Below are positions 32,625 through 42,246 of a DNA stretch of 48,101 nucleotides, in pieces (positions within the stretch are counted from its first letter, which is position 1; each line of letters opens with the position of its first letter). Below the pieces are notes generated by a model. The model worked only from the letters and a program-made list of their open reading frames with translations. It was not told the DNA's origin and did no database searches. Source of the stretch: Candidatus Magasanikiibacteriota bacterium (GTDB lineage: Bacteria; Patescibacteriota; Patescibacteriia; Magasanikbacterales; UBA922); NCBI GenBank assembly GCA_903837125.1, contig CAILTG010000077.1, positions 1-48,101 of the forward strand, read 5' to 3'. The position numbers and the translations under genes are program-made.

Positions 32625-34730
32625 TTATAACTCATCAATATTTTTTAAAAAACTAAACGGCCTTTTATTATTTTTCTTATTTTCCCTGCCCAAGGCAGGT
32701 CCGCCTTGGGCGGAAAATTCTTCATCTTCGCTCACATATTTAACTTCATCATCACTATTAAACACACTCCCTCCACCCAACTCATTTTTATCCACTAAAT
32801 CCACATCAATTTCTTCAATAAACATACTGGGGCCAGAAAGCACATCACCCCAACCTCCGGTTAAGGAATAGGTTAAATGTAAATATTTTTTAGCTCGGGT
32901 AATAGCCACATAAAATAAACGCCTTTCTTCTTCCAAACCATTTGTTTCTTTCAAAGCTCGGTCATTGGGAAACTGGCCAGAAGACAAACCCATAACAAAC
33001 ACAGCCTCCCATTCCAAACCCTTGGCCTGGTGTATTGTAGACAAAATTATTTTATCATTATCCTGCGAGAACGCGCCATGGTTCGTTCCTACATCAATAC
33101 CACGAAAATTCTCTTGCAAAGTTGCCTCGGCTAAAAATGTATTAAGATCTGCTTGTTTTTTGGCAAACACTGATAATTGTTCAATATCTTGCTTTCGTTC
33201 ACGAAAATCAGGAAATTCATTTTCCAAATATTCTAAATATTTTGAATCTAAAATTTCAGCAATCAAATCACCAGGATTTTTGTCCTCAATTAAATTCATT
33301 TTTCTCCAAACATTTAAAAAATCCGCCCACCCAATTTGTGCACGCGCTGGCAATTCCGCACCAATTTCTGATAATAAATTATCTTGTACGGGCGTATTGC
33401 TATACGCCCCTACCACCATCTCAATTATTCTTTCTGCCCCTACTTGTCCAATTCCAATCTGCATATTTAAAACTCTTCGCCAGGCCACCACATCTTCTAC
33501 ATTATTAACAATTCGCAAATAAGCTAAAATATCTTTAATATGAGCCCGCTCAAAAAACCGCACGCCCCCACGATAATCATAATCAATTCCCCGTTTAACC
33601 AATTCCATTTCCAAAGCTTGAGAATGATAAGCCGCCCGAAACAATACGGCAATTTTATTAGTTTCTAAACCTTCACTCTGAAATTGTTCAATTCCACTAA
33701 CAATAAATTCTGCTTCTTCAGCTGGATCAGCAAATGCGTGCAACTCGGGTTTGGTAAAATTTTTCTGTAAGCTGGTTAAATTCTTTTCGTACTGATGTAA
33801 ATTATTGGCAATAACATTATTGGCTAAATTCAAAATGTCCGGTGTGGAACGATAATTAGTTTCCAATTTAAAAATCTTGGTATTGGAATAACGTTTTTCA
33901 AAAGCCAAAATATTTTGAATATCCGCTGCTCTAAATGAATAGATGCTCTGGGCATCATCACCCACTACCAATAGATTTTGATGTTTGCTAGCCAATAAAT
34001 CTATAATTGAAGCTTGAATTTTATTGGTATCTTGATATTCATCTACCAAAATATATTGAAATTGTTCAGCAAACTTATTCTTTATTCTAGGTTCCTTTAA
34101 CAAAAGCAAATACCAATTAACCAATAAATCATCAAAATCCATAACATTGGCAGCCAATTTTTTCTTTTGATAATTTTCCGCAATTCGCACAATAGTTTCT
34201 GACACTGACAAAAAATGTGGATATTTTAAATCCAAAACTTCTTCAATAGTGGTTTCTGAATTACGCGCATAAGAAATAATTGCTTGCAATACTCTAGGTG
34301 AAGGAAATCTTTTTTCTTTTCGATCTATTCCTTCATCTTTTAAACAAAATTTTATTAATTCCGCACTATCTTCACCATCTAATACTGAAAATTTATTTTT
34401 ATAACCTAAAACTTCTGCATATTTTTTCAAAATTCGATAAGCAATATGGTGAAATGTCCCCGACCACAGCAAAGGTGTCCCTCTCTCTGCGAGAGAAGGG
34501 TTGGGGGTGAGTGACTGTACTCGTTCAATCATTTCTCTAGCTGCTTTATTAGTAAAAGTAACTAATAAAATATTTTCTGATTTAACACCTTGCTCTAAAA
34601 GATAGGCTACGCGATAAGTAATAGTACGAGTTTTACCAGAACCTGCTCCAGCCAACACTAAACAAGGCCCACTGCCATTTTTTACTACATTTACTTGTTC
34701 TACATTAAGATCTTTATCATAACTAATCAT
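32625..34730 (-). CDS. pcrA: UvrD/PcrA-type superfamily 1 DNA helicase
   Basis: A 701-residue 3'-5' helicase of the repair/replication type. Visible are the Q-motif (LNVEQVNVV), Walker A AGAGSGKT (27-34), Ia TFTNKAAREM, II ILVDEYQDTN, III GDDAQSIYSFRAAD, IV LETNYRST, V STIHQAKGLEWEAVFV and VI ERRLFYVAITRAKK. All catalytic residues are present, so it should be active. Two palindromic mini-elements sit inside the gene: one codes for about residues 73-90 (SLTPNPSLAERGTPLLW), between motifs Ia and Ib, and one for QGGPALGREN near the C-terminus. Both keep the frame. It starts 7 bases after the C39-like peptidase gene and is probably cotranscribed with it. Confidence 0.94.
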   Translation of the reverse strand: MISYDKDLNVEQVNVVKNGSGPCLVLAGAGSGKTRTITYRVAYLLEQGVKSENILLVTFTNKAAREMIERVQSLTPNPSLAERGTPLLWSGTFHHIAYRILKKYAEVLGYKNKFSVLDGEDSAELIKFCLKDEGIDRKEKRFPSPRVLQAIISYARNSETTIEEVLDLKYPHFLSVSETIVRIAENYQKKKLAANVMDFDDLLVNWYLLLLKEPRIKNKFAEQFQYILVDEYQDTNKIQASIIDLLASKHQNLLVVGDDAQSIYSFRAADIQNILAFEKRYSNTKIFKLETNYRSTPDILNLANNVIANNLHQYEKNLTSLQKNFTKPELHAFADPAEEAEFIVSGIEQFQSEGLETNKIAVLFRAAYHSQALEMELVKRGIDYDYRGGVRFFERAHIKDILAYLRIVNNVEDVVAWRRVLNMQIGIGQVGAERIIEMVVGAYSNTPVQDNLLSEIGAELPARAQIGWADFLNVWRKMNLIEDKNPGDLIAEILDSKYLEYLENEFPDFRERKQDIEQLSVFAKKQADLNTFLAEATLQENFRGIDVGTNHGAFSQDNDKIILSTIHQAKGLEWEAVFVMGLSSGQFPNDRALKETNGLEEERRLFYVAITRAKKYLHLTYSLTGGWGDVLSGPSMFIEEIDVDLVDKNELGGGSVFNSDDEVKYVSEDEEFSAQGGPALGRENKKNNKRPFSFLKNIDEL
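32684..32716. repeat. Palindromic element inside pcrA, 3' end
   Basis: GCCCAAGGC (32688-32696) and GCCTTGGGC (32703-32711) form a perfect 9-bp stem around AGGTCC. The right half TCCGCCTTGGGCGGAAAA closely resembles the element in nusB. Confidence 0.75.
34474..34511. repeat. Palindromic element inside pcrA, 5' part
   Basis: TCCCTCTCTC..GAGAGAAGGG gives a stem, followed by TTGGGGGTGAG. It is translated in frame as LTPNPSLAERGTP in the helicase and is absent from the family consensus at that point. Confidence 0.7.
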
Positions 34731-34737
34731 AGCTGCA

Positions 34738-35559
34738 TTATTCTATCACCAAAATCACTTTTTTGCCATTTTTAACATCTCCATTATTCCAATCATGAAT
34801 GGCATTTAATAAATCATTATATTTATATTTAAAATTCTCACCAAACTGTGTACCTGGATCATTGGTAATAAAATTTGCCTCATCATAACCTTTAATAATT
34901 AAAGCATGATAAACCGGTCCGCCATTTTTAAAATTAGGATTGGGCAAAACTTTACCATCAGCCACTGCCAACACCGGATTACCGCTAACAATAAATTTTT
35001 TAATTTGTTCAACTGTTGGATTTTCAACTATTTTTACAACTCGCTGGGTTCTGCTATCTGGGTTCTGAGTCATGAAAAAATACTCTTCTGCTATTTTTTT
35101 AATATCCTCAATCGGAATACTAGTTCCCCAACCTTTGTTTTCTTCCCAACTAACTAATTTTAAAATTTCGTCACGAGCCATTAATGGGCTTAAACCATAG
35201 TGTTTATAATATGCATCCAACATTAAAATTGCCGCCTCCTCACAAGCATCCTGCCACGGCTCACTCCAATTTTTTTCCGGTGCTTGGGAGGTGAAGGGAA
35301 CAGCAAGAGTAAAAGTTTTAGGTATTGTTGATGAGGGTTGTTCGGTGGTGGTGCTGACAATTCTAGGGCTAGAGGACGGAAGGATCGAAAGATCATTATT
35401 ATCCGTCATTTGATCTTTAGTTGTTATTACTTCTTGATCTTTTAATCTTACAATCTTTTGATCTTTAATCACTCCTCGCCACACCCACATTATCCCCAAC
35501 CCAAAAAAGACTGACAAAGCCAGACAAATTAGATTAAAATTCCGATATTCTCTATTCAT
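34738..35559 (-). CDS. Membrane-anchored C39-like cysteine peptidase
   Basis: A papain-like fold of the peptidase C39_2 type. From the ATG at 35559 (MNREYRNFNLICLALSVFFG) it has 273 residues with a membrane anchor at about 8-27, a Ser/Thr-rich linker, and a catalytic domain. The presumed catalytic Cys lies in WQDACEEAAILMLDAY, the His in YHALIIKGYD and the Asp in FITNDPGTQ, so the triad appears complete. It is likely outside the membrane and may act on cell-wall peptides or on surface proteins; no substrate can be assigned. The -10 box TACAAT is only 6 bases from this ATG, so the mRNA may be leaderless; the 28-codon longer frame would start upstream of that promoter. pcrA follows after 7 bases. 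Confidence 0.82.
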   Translation of the reverse strand: MNREYRNFNLICLALSVFFGLGIMWVWRGVIKDQKIVRLKDQEVITTKDQMTDNNDLSILPSSSPRIVSTTTEQPSSTIPKTFTLAVPFTSQAPEKNWSEPWQDACEEAAILMLDAYYKHYGLSPLMARDEILKLVSWEENKGWGTSIPIEDIKKIAEEYFFMTQNPDSRTQRVVKIVENPTVEQIKKFIVSGNPVLAVADGKVLPNPNFKNGGPVYHALIIKGYDEANFITNDPGTQFGENFKYKYNDLLNAIHDWNNGDVKNGKKVILVIE

Positions 35560-35578
35560 ACTAGTATTGTATAGGCAA

Positions 35579-36801
<1,223 letters not shown>

Positions 36802-36802
36802 T

Positions 36803-37273
36803 ATGCAAAAAATTACACTCTTGGTCACCGGCAAACTCAAAGAATCTTTTTGGCGTGAAGCTGAAGCTGAATATTTAAAACGTTTGCAAGCTTTTGTAAA
36901 GTTTGAAATTATTGAATTACGCGAAGAAAGCTTTACTGAAAAAGATAAACCAGAAACAGTAAAAGAGAAAGAAGCAAAAAAAATTATTGAACAACTAGAA
37001 AAAAACAAATCAGATTACTTAATCGTTATGGACAGTACTGGCAAACAATTTTCTTCAACACAACTCGCCAATCATTCAATCTTTAAATCATTTAATCATT
37101 TAATTTTTGTTATCGGTGGCCCACTCGGCTTGGACCATTCAATACTTCAACGCGCTAATCTTGCTCTCTCCCTCTCCTCCCTCACTTTCACCCACCAAAT
37201 GGCGCGAGTGATTTTAGAGGAACAAATTTACCGAGCATTTATGATAAAAACTGGAAGAAAATATCATTATTAA
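36803..37273 (+). CDS. rlmH: 23S rRNA (pseudouridine1915-N3) methyltransferase RlmH
   Basis: SPOUT-class enzyme that methylates pseudouridine 1915 in helix 69 of 23S rRNA. The 156-residue protein is the normal length and has the start MQKITLLVTGKLKESFWREA, DYLIVMDSTGKQFSS, the SAM-binding FVIGGPLGLD and the conserved tail MARVILEEQIYRAFMI followed by the C-terminal HY residues of the active site. The typical GG(S/A)xG reads GGPLG here, a mild variant. It begins one base after the tgt stop. Confidence 0.95.
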   Translation: MQKITLLVTGKLKESFWREAEAEYLKRLQAFVKFEIIELREESFTEKDKPETVKEKEAKKIIEQLEKNKSDYLIVMDSTGKQFSSTQLANHSIFKSFNHLIFVIGGPLGLDHSILQRANLALSLSSLTFTHQMARVILEEQIYRAFMIKTGRKYHY

Positions 37274-37306
37274 AACCACCCCGTAGTTACGAGATGGTTT
37301 TAAAAT
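37272..37306. terminator. Terminator between rlmH and the coiled-coil gene
   Basis: AAAACCA / TGGTTTT with an inner CGTA / TACG pair, followed by TAAAATATT. It lies between two convergent genes. Confidence 0.6.
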
Positions 37307-37318
37307 ATTATTATAATT

Positions 37319-38761
37319 TTAAACCGTTTCGGAAAGATCTGTTTGCACAGTTGCCGCAAAACTAATTGTATCTACAATTTTCCCTCTTCCTTTTGAAACA
37401 TTAAGAACTTCTTCTATATTACTTTCAACATATGCCAAGCCTTCACGCTGTCCTCTTAATCTAGCATCATATAAATCCAAGGCTTTATTAGCACCATTAA
37501 AACCTGACAAAACTAAACTTAATTGATTATCAAAATTACCCTTTTTAAAATCTACATCTTTCCCAATCCACTTCTCCGAGGGTACTATAACAGATGGGTC
37601 GGTATTAACTACTTGCACCCTGCTATTTAAATCAATTTTTATTTGTTGCGAATTTCCAGAAAACCAATTTCCCAAACCAGAAAAACCTTTTAATCTTAGG
37701 GCTTGAGTTTCAAATTCGTTCCTTCTAACCTGAAGCCACTCTTTTCTCGCTTTAATTCCTTCCATTTCTTGGTTTAGCCACTCAAACAATTTTTGTAATT
37801 CAATTTTAAATTCTTCGGCCAAGGCCTTTAATTTCCGCGAATCAACTGTTTTAGTTTTTTCATCCCTCGCTTTTTCTGAGTTCTGCTCCAATTTTTGATA
37901 CAAAGCAACAAAATGTCTACTAACCGAAGTTCGAGGCGCTAAATCCAAAATTATTTTGTATAACTCATTTACATGATAGTTGAACATTTTTAAACCACTA
38001 TAAATTGATCCTACATGAGTATTTTCTGTTAAACCACCTTCCCGTTCTTTCACTATTTGGATTCGTCGACTTTTTTCCAATAAACTTTCATAAATTCCGC
38101 GTGTTTTTTCAGCTTTTCCCATTTTTCTCCAAAATTTCAACGCCGAACATAATTGCAAAATTTCAGCTCTGGCTTGTACAGAACCATCGGCAGCCAATTG
38201 CAAAAATTCTTCAATCTTTTGGGGAGTATAAACTTGAACCGCTAATTCCTGAAATTCTTCAGACTCTTTATCCAAAGCTTTAAGCTGTTGTTCTAATCTT
38301 TCTCGTCCATTTTCCAAACCTCTAACCAAAACACCGATTTCTGGAGTTGGCTGTGGTTGAGCTTTTAATTTATCTAATCCTAAATTTATTTCTAAAATAA
38401 AATTTTGCAATTCCGTTCTTTTTTGTAACCAAGTATCAAAACCACTTAAAAAATCTTCCAATTTATCTTTTTTATATTTATCCTTTTCTTCTTTAACAGA
38501 CAATAAAACCTGCCCTCTTCCCCTTTCACTTTTTCCTTCAAGTTTACCTGAAATTTTTTTTGCACTCAAAATAGCTTCTTTTGATCTTCTCAATAGAGCT
38601 TCCATATCCAAATTATCAACTGTTAAATCAGTATTTCCGCCCAATTGATTAACCGGTTCTTTTACAATTTTTCCTATCGAACCGTCTAATAATCTTTCAG
38701 AAAAATCCTCTTTTGGCGTTGTTGTTAACAATGGGTTTACTGACATTTCTTTTCTTCTCAT
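37319..38761 (-). CDS. Coiled-coil protein, unknown function
   Basis: Unrecognised. From the ATG at 38761 the product is 480 residues, almost entirely charged and helical, with heptad-like stretches (about 60-190 and 280-360), a large share of Glu, Lys, Leu and Gln, and no membrane segment or cysteine motif. A candidate -10 CATAAT stands 7 bases before this ATG (leaderless type); an in-frame ATG 15 bases on (38746, MSVNPLLTTTPKEDFSERL) has a weak AG-rich sequence before it and is an alternative. It is monocistronic, convergent with rlmH and divergent from the queuosine-precursor transporter gene. A structural or scaffolding role is possible but not shown. Confidence 0.65.
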   Translation of the reverse strand: MRRKEMSVNPLLTTTPKEDFSERLLDGSIGKIVKEPVNQLGGNTDLTVDNLDMEALLRRSKEAILSAKKISGKLEGKSERGRGQVLLSVKEEKDKYKKDKLEDFLSGFDTWLQKRTELQNFILEINLGLDKLKAQPQPTPEIGVLVRGLENGRERLEQQLKALDKESEEFQELAVQVYTPQKIEEFLQLAADGSVQARAEILQLCSALKFWRKMGKAEKTRGIYESLLEKSRRIQIVKEREGGLTENTHVGSIYSGLKMFNYHVNELYKIILDLAPRTSVSRHFVALYQKLEQNSEKARDEKTKTVDSRKLKALAEEFKIELQKLFEWLNQEMEGIKARKEWLQVRRNEFETQALRLKGFSGLGNWFSGNSQQIKIDLNSRVQVVNTDPSVIVPSEKWIGKDVDFKKGNFDNQLSLVLSGFNGANKALDLYDARLRGQREGLAYVESNIEEVLNVSKGRGKIVDTISFAATVQTDLSETV

Positions 38762-38857
38762 AGTGCAAATTATGCTAAAATTAGAGAAATTACAAATATA
38801 TAATAACACATTTTAGGCATTTTGTCAATATGCAATTTTAAACCATTATTATTCAGA

Positions 38858-38886
38858 TTGACAGAATAATATTGAATTGTTATAAT
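38858..38886 (+). promoter_or_regulatory. Consensus promoter of the queuosine-precursor transporter
   Basis: -35 TTGACA (38858-38863), 17 bases, -10 TATAAT (38881-38886). Both boxes are perfect. The transcript would have a leader of about 90 bases containing CCATC / GATGG and a run of seven T residues (38942-38948). Confidence 0.9.
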
Positions 38887-38982
38887 TCTTTCATAATTTA
38901 TTCATCCCATCAAGGTGACATTAGATGGCTCGATGCTCATCTTTTTTTATACCCATTTTTAATTCGCTAACGACAGAATAAT

Positions 38983-39654
38983 ATGAAATCCTATCGTTAT
39001 CTTGCCTTCATCACCACTTTCTTTTCTGTCGTTTTAATTCTCTCCAATATTGCCAGTAGCAAAATCCTCTCACTCGGCTGGTTTAGTTTTGATGGCGGGA
39101 CAATTCTGTTTCCTTTGTCTTACATTTTTGGCGATGTTTTGACTGAAGTTTATGGCTATGCCAATTCCCGAAGAGTTATCTGGACTGGATTTTTTATGAA
39201 TATTTTAATGGTTTTAATTTTTTTTGTAGTAGGTATTCTGCCGCCAGCTTTTGATTGGGGCAACCAAGCGGCTTATGATGCCATACTCGGAGTCGTACCA
39301 AGAATAGTTCTGGGAAGTTTATGTGCTTATTTAGTTGGTGAATTTTTGAATAGCTATGTGCTGGCAAAATTAAAAATAAAAACAGCTGGAAAACACTTCT
39401 GGTTTCGCGCTCTTGGCTCCACTCTAATTGGAGAATTTTTTGATACTACAATTTTTTTATTAATCGCCTTTGCCGGTGTACTACCGTGGAATTTACTCTG
39501 GATTGTTTGGATCTCAAATTATATTTTCAAGGTTGGTATTGAAATAATATTATTACCAATTACCTACCGCGTAGTAGCCTTTTTGAAAAGAAAAGAAAAT
39601 GAAGATTATTATGACACTAACACCAACTTCAATCCTCTAAAATTAAAAAATTAA
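38983..39654 (+). CDS. yhhQ: Queuosine precursor transporter, YhhQ family
   Basis: A 223-residue polytopic membrane protein of the QPTR (YhhQ/Vut_1) family that imports preQ0/preQ1 or queuine. About six hydrophobic helices, with family landmarks in the first third (SNIASSKILSLG, then GGTILFPLSYIFGDVLTEVY) and later GSTLIGEFFDTTIFLLIAF and WISNYIFKVGIEIILLPITY. Length fits. The window also carries tgt and queA but no preQ1-synthesis genes, which fits salvage of precursor. It stands alone behind a perfect promoter and has a Tyr/Asn-rich tail. Confidence 0.92.
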   Translation: MKSYRYLAFITTFFSVVLILSNIASSKILSLGWFSFDGGTILFPLSYIFGDVLTEVYGYANSRRVIWTGFFMNILMVLIFFVVGILPPAFDWGNQAAYDAILGVVPRIVLGSLCAYLVGEFLNSYVLAKLKIKTAGKHFWFRALGSTLIGEFFDTTIFLLIAFAGVLPWNLLWIVWISNYIFKVGIEIILLPITYRVVAFLKRKENEDYYDTNTNFNPLKLKN

Positions 39655-39688
39655 TAATAGAAGTTATCCACTCCCCCTTGAGATACCA

Positions 39689-39716
39689 TTGATTTTCCTC
39701 TAATTTTGTGTATACT
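39689..39716 (+). promoter_or_regulatory. Promoter of the orphan membrane protein gene
   Basis: -35 TTGATT (39689-39694), 16 bases, -10 TATACT (39711-39716), about 43 bases before the start codon. Confidence 0.6.
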
Positions 39717-39759
39717 ATAGTTGTAGTTGTTCGTTACAATCAACCAAGGAGGAGTCGGC

Positions 39760-40428
39760 ATGAGCAAAGTCGCTAAACTGATCGTCGCAGGATTTTCTGG
39801 TTTCATGATTTGTTTGGGATTCTACCAACTGGGTTTCACTTGGGAAGTGGTGATTGTGGGCAGTCTGGTTTCCTGTCTTGTCCTCTTTCAAATAGAGGCA
39901 AACTGGAAATCATTGATAGCCTTAACTGCCACCGCTCTCATCTGTGTACCCACGGTATTTCTTCCACCCGAAGGCGCCTGGGCCTACATCATGGAAGGAT
40001 TTTTGGCAAATCTGGTAGTAGAAGCCTTTGAAATGGGCAAATACTACAGCCAGGAAGAAAAACCAAAAGTAAATTTCTGGAAAATCACCGAAGCCACCAC
40101 TGCTTGGATAGTAAGTGGAGCTTCAATTCATGCTCTGATCTGCAACACTGTTCCTGATTTGGAACATATTGGCACGGGCATGGTTCTGTTCATGATGGCC
40201 AGAGAAACTGCTTGGGTAGCAGCAGCCCGAACCATGAGTATGGTGGCAATTCTTGGCGGAACCGTGGTCAGCATCATTCTGGGTGTTACTTCTACGTTCA
40301 TCCCCCACGAATACGTGTTCACCGCCATGGTTAGCTGTTCTTTACTGCTCTTGGCGGAAAGAACTGTCCTCACCATCGCCCACCTAATCAAGAAGTTATA
40401 TCAACTTCACCTGCTCAAGCCTACCTAG
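39760..40428 (+). CDS. Orphan polytopic membrane protein, 222 residues
   Basis: Unrecognised. The ATG at 39760 has a textbook AAGGAGGAG (39746-39754), unlike most genes here; the frame runs 11 codons further but across that site. The product starts MSKVAKLIVAGFSGFMICLG and has about six hydrophobic segments, a conserved-looking acidic pair in MEGFLANLVVEAFEMGKYY, and a basic C-terminal end. Codon use is richer in G and C than in neighbours (GGC, GCC, CTG, ACC). It has its own promoter, a stable hairpin and a terminator, so it is a self-contained unit like the 89-residue and 69-residue genes. It could be a transporter, immunity-type or phage-type membrane protein; no evidence separates these. 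Confidence 0.72.
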   Translation: MSKVAKLIVAGFSGFMICLGFYQLGFTWEVVIVGSLVSCLVLFQIEANWKSLIALTATALICVPTVFLPPEGAWAYIMEGFLANLVVEAFEMGKYYSQEEKPKVNFWKITEATTAWIVSGASIHALICNTVPDLEHIGTGMVLFMMARETAWVAAARTMSMVAILGGTVVSIILGVTSTFIPHEYVFTAMVSCSLLLLAERTVLTIAHLIKKLYQLHLLKPT

Positions 40429-40442
40429 AACAACTAACAACA

Positions 40443-40464
40443 CCATTGTGTCTTCGCACAATGG
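40443..40464 (+). other. Stable hairpin after the orphan membrane protein gene
   Basis: CCATTGTG / CACAATGG, a perfect 8-bp stem with loop TCTTCG, 14 bases after the stop codon. It precedes the true terminator, as does the hairpin after the 89-residue gene. Confidence 0.7.
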
Positions 40465-40482
40465 AGGACACACAAAAATAAA

Positions 40483-40505
40483 CCGACCATAAGTCGGATT
40501 TTTTT
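40483..40505 (+). terminator. Terminator of the orphan membrane protein gene
   Basis: CCGAC / GTCGG with loop CATAA, then ATTTTTTTATTTT. Confidence 0.9.
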
Positions 40506-40506
40506 A

Positions 40507-40545
40507 TTTTAAAAAACCGTTCCACATCATCTTATAGAACGGTTT
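40507..40545 (-). terminator. Terminator of the HD hydrolase gene
   Basis: AAACCGTTC / GAACGGTTT (40537-40545 with 40514-40522) followed on the minus strand by TTTTAAAATAAAAAAA. It lies 10 bases past the HD gene. Confidence 0.8.
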
Positions 40546-40554
40546 ATTAATATT

Positions 40555-41052
40555 TTATTCTACCACCTTTTCCAAATCATTTAAAAAAACTTTTTTTAAA
40601 TTTTCGGATAAATTAGCAATTAACAACTTAGCATGCTCACGATAACTTTTTAATTCCTTTTCATTTTTTTGTAATAAATAATAAGCGATACTATCAAGTG
40701 GATCAGCAATTTTAATGGCCATTGCTTCATCGCCAATTTTTTTACATCTTGACACTATATCTGCCATCCGTTCATGATGGTCCACAATAGATTTATCTTT
40801 TGAATTTGCTTTTATTAATTCTAAAACACGTTTACCAAACTTTTTTTCTATTTCTTCTCCCTTTACTGATGACCATTCCAACATATCATGGAGTATACCC
40901 GCTATTACCACTTCATCACGAAATTTTTTCTTAAACAACAAATAACCCACTCTTAAAACGTGCGGAATAGCTGGCTTATTCGGACTGGATATATCTGAAT
41001 TTTTTAAAAAGTCTATTGCTTCTTTAAATTTTATCTCAAACTCTTGATTCAT
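40555..41052 (-). CDS. HD-domain phosphohydrolase, SpoT-hydrolase-like
   Basis: A 165-residue stand-alone HD domain. It shows the first metal His in PAIPHVLRVGYLL, the HD pair in VIAGILHDMLEWSS, and the late Asp in AIKIADPLDSIAYY, in the same order as the (p)ppGpp hydrolase domain of RelA/SpoT and small alarmone hydrolases. The canonical LADRLDN is altered to IADPLDS. Metal-dependent hydrolysis of a phosphorylated nucleotide is likely; alarmone as substrate is only a guess. It follows queA on the same strand, separated by a repeat-like stretch, and has its own terminator. Confidence 0.8.
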   Translation of the reverse strand: MNQEFEIKFKEAIDFLKNSDISSPNKPAIPHVLRVGYLLFKKKFRDEVVIAGILHDMLEWSSVKGEEIEKKFGKRVLELIKANSKDKSIVDHHERMADIVSRCKKIGDEAMAIKIADPLDSIAYYLLQKNEKELKSYREHAKLLIANLSENLKKVFLNDLEKVVE

Positions 41053-41089
41053 ATTTATGTTATATTTTAAATAATCAACACAGCCTCTC

Positions 41090-41142
41090 CATAATATACA
41101 CCATAATAATTTGTATTTTTTTACGTGTATATTGTATCATGT
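41090..41142. repeat. Inverted-repeat element shared with the tRNA-Lys/tRNA-Arg gap
   Basis: AATATACAC (41093-41101) and GTGTATATT (41125-41133) are perfect inverted repeats. The stretch TTGTATTTTTTTACGTGTAT plus ATTGTATCATGTT (41111-41142) recurs at 47766-47797 and, inverted, at 47719-47750. It overlaps the stop codon of queA. Confidence 0.65.
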
Positions 41143-42243
41143 TATGAACATGGCATCTCCAAAACTATAAAATCGATACTTTTCTTCCACCGCTTTTTTA
41201 TAACAGTCCAACATAAACTCCCTATCACCGACAAATGCGGAAACTAACATTAATAATGTAGATTTAGGTAAATGAAAATTAGTAATCATCGCATCAACCA
41301 CTTGAAATTTAAAACCAGGTTTAATAAATAAATTCAAATCTCCCTTATAAGCACATACAATCCCTCCCCTTTTAGGGGAGGTTAGGAGAGGTATTTCGCT
41401 CTTGAAAGAAGGAAAAGTTAATTGTGCAACACCTTCAAGCGTACGTACCGTCGTCGTTCCAACTGCAATCACTCTTCGCCCCTCAGTTTTAGCTCGATTA
41501 ATTTTTTCCGCATTTTCTTCAGTTAACTCTACCCATTCTGAATGCATAACATGATCTTCTACTTTTTCTGACTTAATTGGCAGAAAAGTTCCTAACCCCA
41601 CATGCAAAGTTACTTCAGCAAATTCCACCCCTTTATCTTTTAATTTTTCAATCAACGTGTCCGTAAAATGAAATCCAGCAGTTGGTGCCGCCACTGAACC
41701 TTCACTTTTGGCATAAACTGTTTGATAAGATTCAATCTCCTGTGGTTCATCTTTTACATATGGCGGTACTGGAATATGTCCATACTTATTAGCTTTTTCA
41801 CGAACAATTTCCGCATTATCAGAAAATTGTACCAAAATTGTTCCATCTTTTTCTTTAAGCAAAGCCTCACAATAAAAATCTGAAGCAAATTTAACTCGCA
41901 TGCCTTCTCGTAAATGACGGCCAGGTTTGGCCAACACTTTCCACACTCCTTCGTTCTCCATTTCTCGCACCAGAAAAATCTCAATTTCTTTCTTATGTTC
42001 TAACAATTCTTCATTATTTATAGATTCCAACTCGCCAAACAATCGCGCTTTAAAAACTTTAGAATTATTCCAAACTAATAAATCACCCGGCTGTAAATAA
42101 TTTAAAATATCATAAAAATGCTGATGTTGAATCAGCTGTTTTTTTCGGTCCACAACCATCAAACGAGAATAATCACGAGGAATCATTGGTGTTTGAGCAA
42201 TTAATTCTTGAGGTAAGTTGTAATCAAAATCTGCTGTCAACAT
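41137..42243 (-). CDS. queA: S-adenosylmethionine:tRNA ribosyltransferase-isomerase
   Basis: QueA adds an epoxycyclopentane-diol from SAM to preQ1 in tRNA, making epoxyqueuosine. The 368-residue protein has the start FDYNLPQELIAQTPMIPRDY, the DLLVWNNSKVFKARLFG block, VAAPTAGFHFTDTL, VTLHVGLGTFLPIK and NFHLPKSTLLMLVSAF; all family hallmarks are present. Between RTLEGVAQL and FIKPGFKF a palindromic element codes for about 15 extra residues (LLTSPKRGGIVCAYKG). It starts 3 bases after mltG, at the end of the manC-mltG envelope cluster, and belongs functionally with tgt and yhhQ. Confidence 0.96.
   Translation of the reverse strand: MLTADFDYNLPQELIAQTPMIPRDYSRLMVVDRKKQLIQHQHFYDILNYLQPGDLLVWNNSKVFKARLFGELESINNEELLEHKKEIEIFLVREMENEGVWKVLAKPGRHLREGMRVKFASDFYCEALLKEKDGTILVQFSDNAEIVREKANKYGHIPVPPYVKDEPQEIESYQTVYAKSEGSVAAPTAGFHFTDTLIEKLKDKGVEFAEVTLHVGLGTFLPIKSEKVEDHVMHSEWVELTEENAEKINRAKTEGRRVIAVGTTTVRTLEGVAQLTFPSFKSEIPLLTSPKRGGIVCAYKGDLNLFIKPGFKFQVVDAMITNFHLPKSTLLMLVSAFVGDREFMLDCYKKAVEEKYRFYSFGDAMFIT
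41360..41398. repeat. Palindromic element inside queA
   Basis: CCTCCCCT (41363-41370) and AGGGGAGG (41374-41381) form a perfect 8-bp stem, followed by TTAGGAGAGG. Translated in frame within a loop of QueA. Confidence 0.7.
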
Positions 42244-42246
42244 AAA

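Noticed and set aside
38893-38982. preQ1 riboswitch before the transporter gene
   Set aside because: The diagnostic loops of the known preQ1 classes are not seen.
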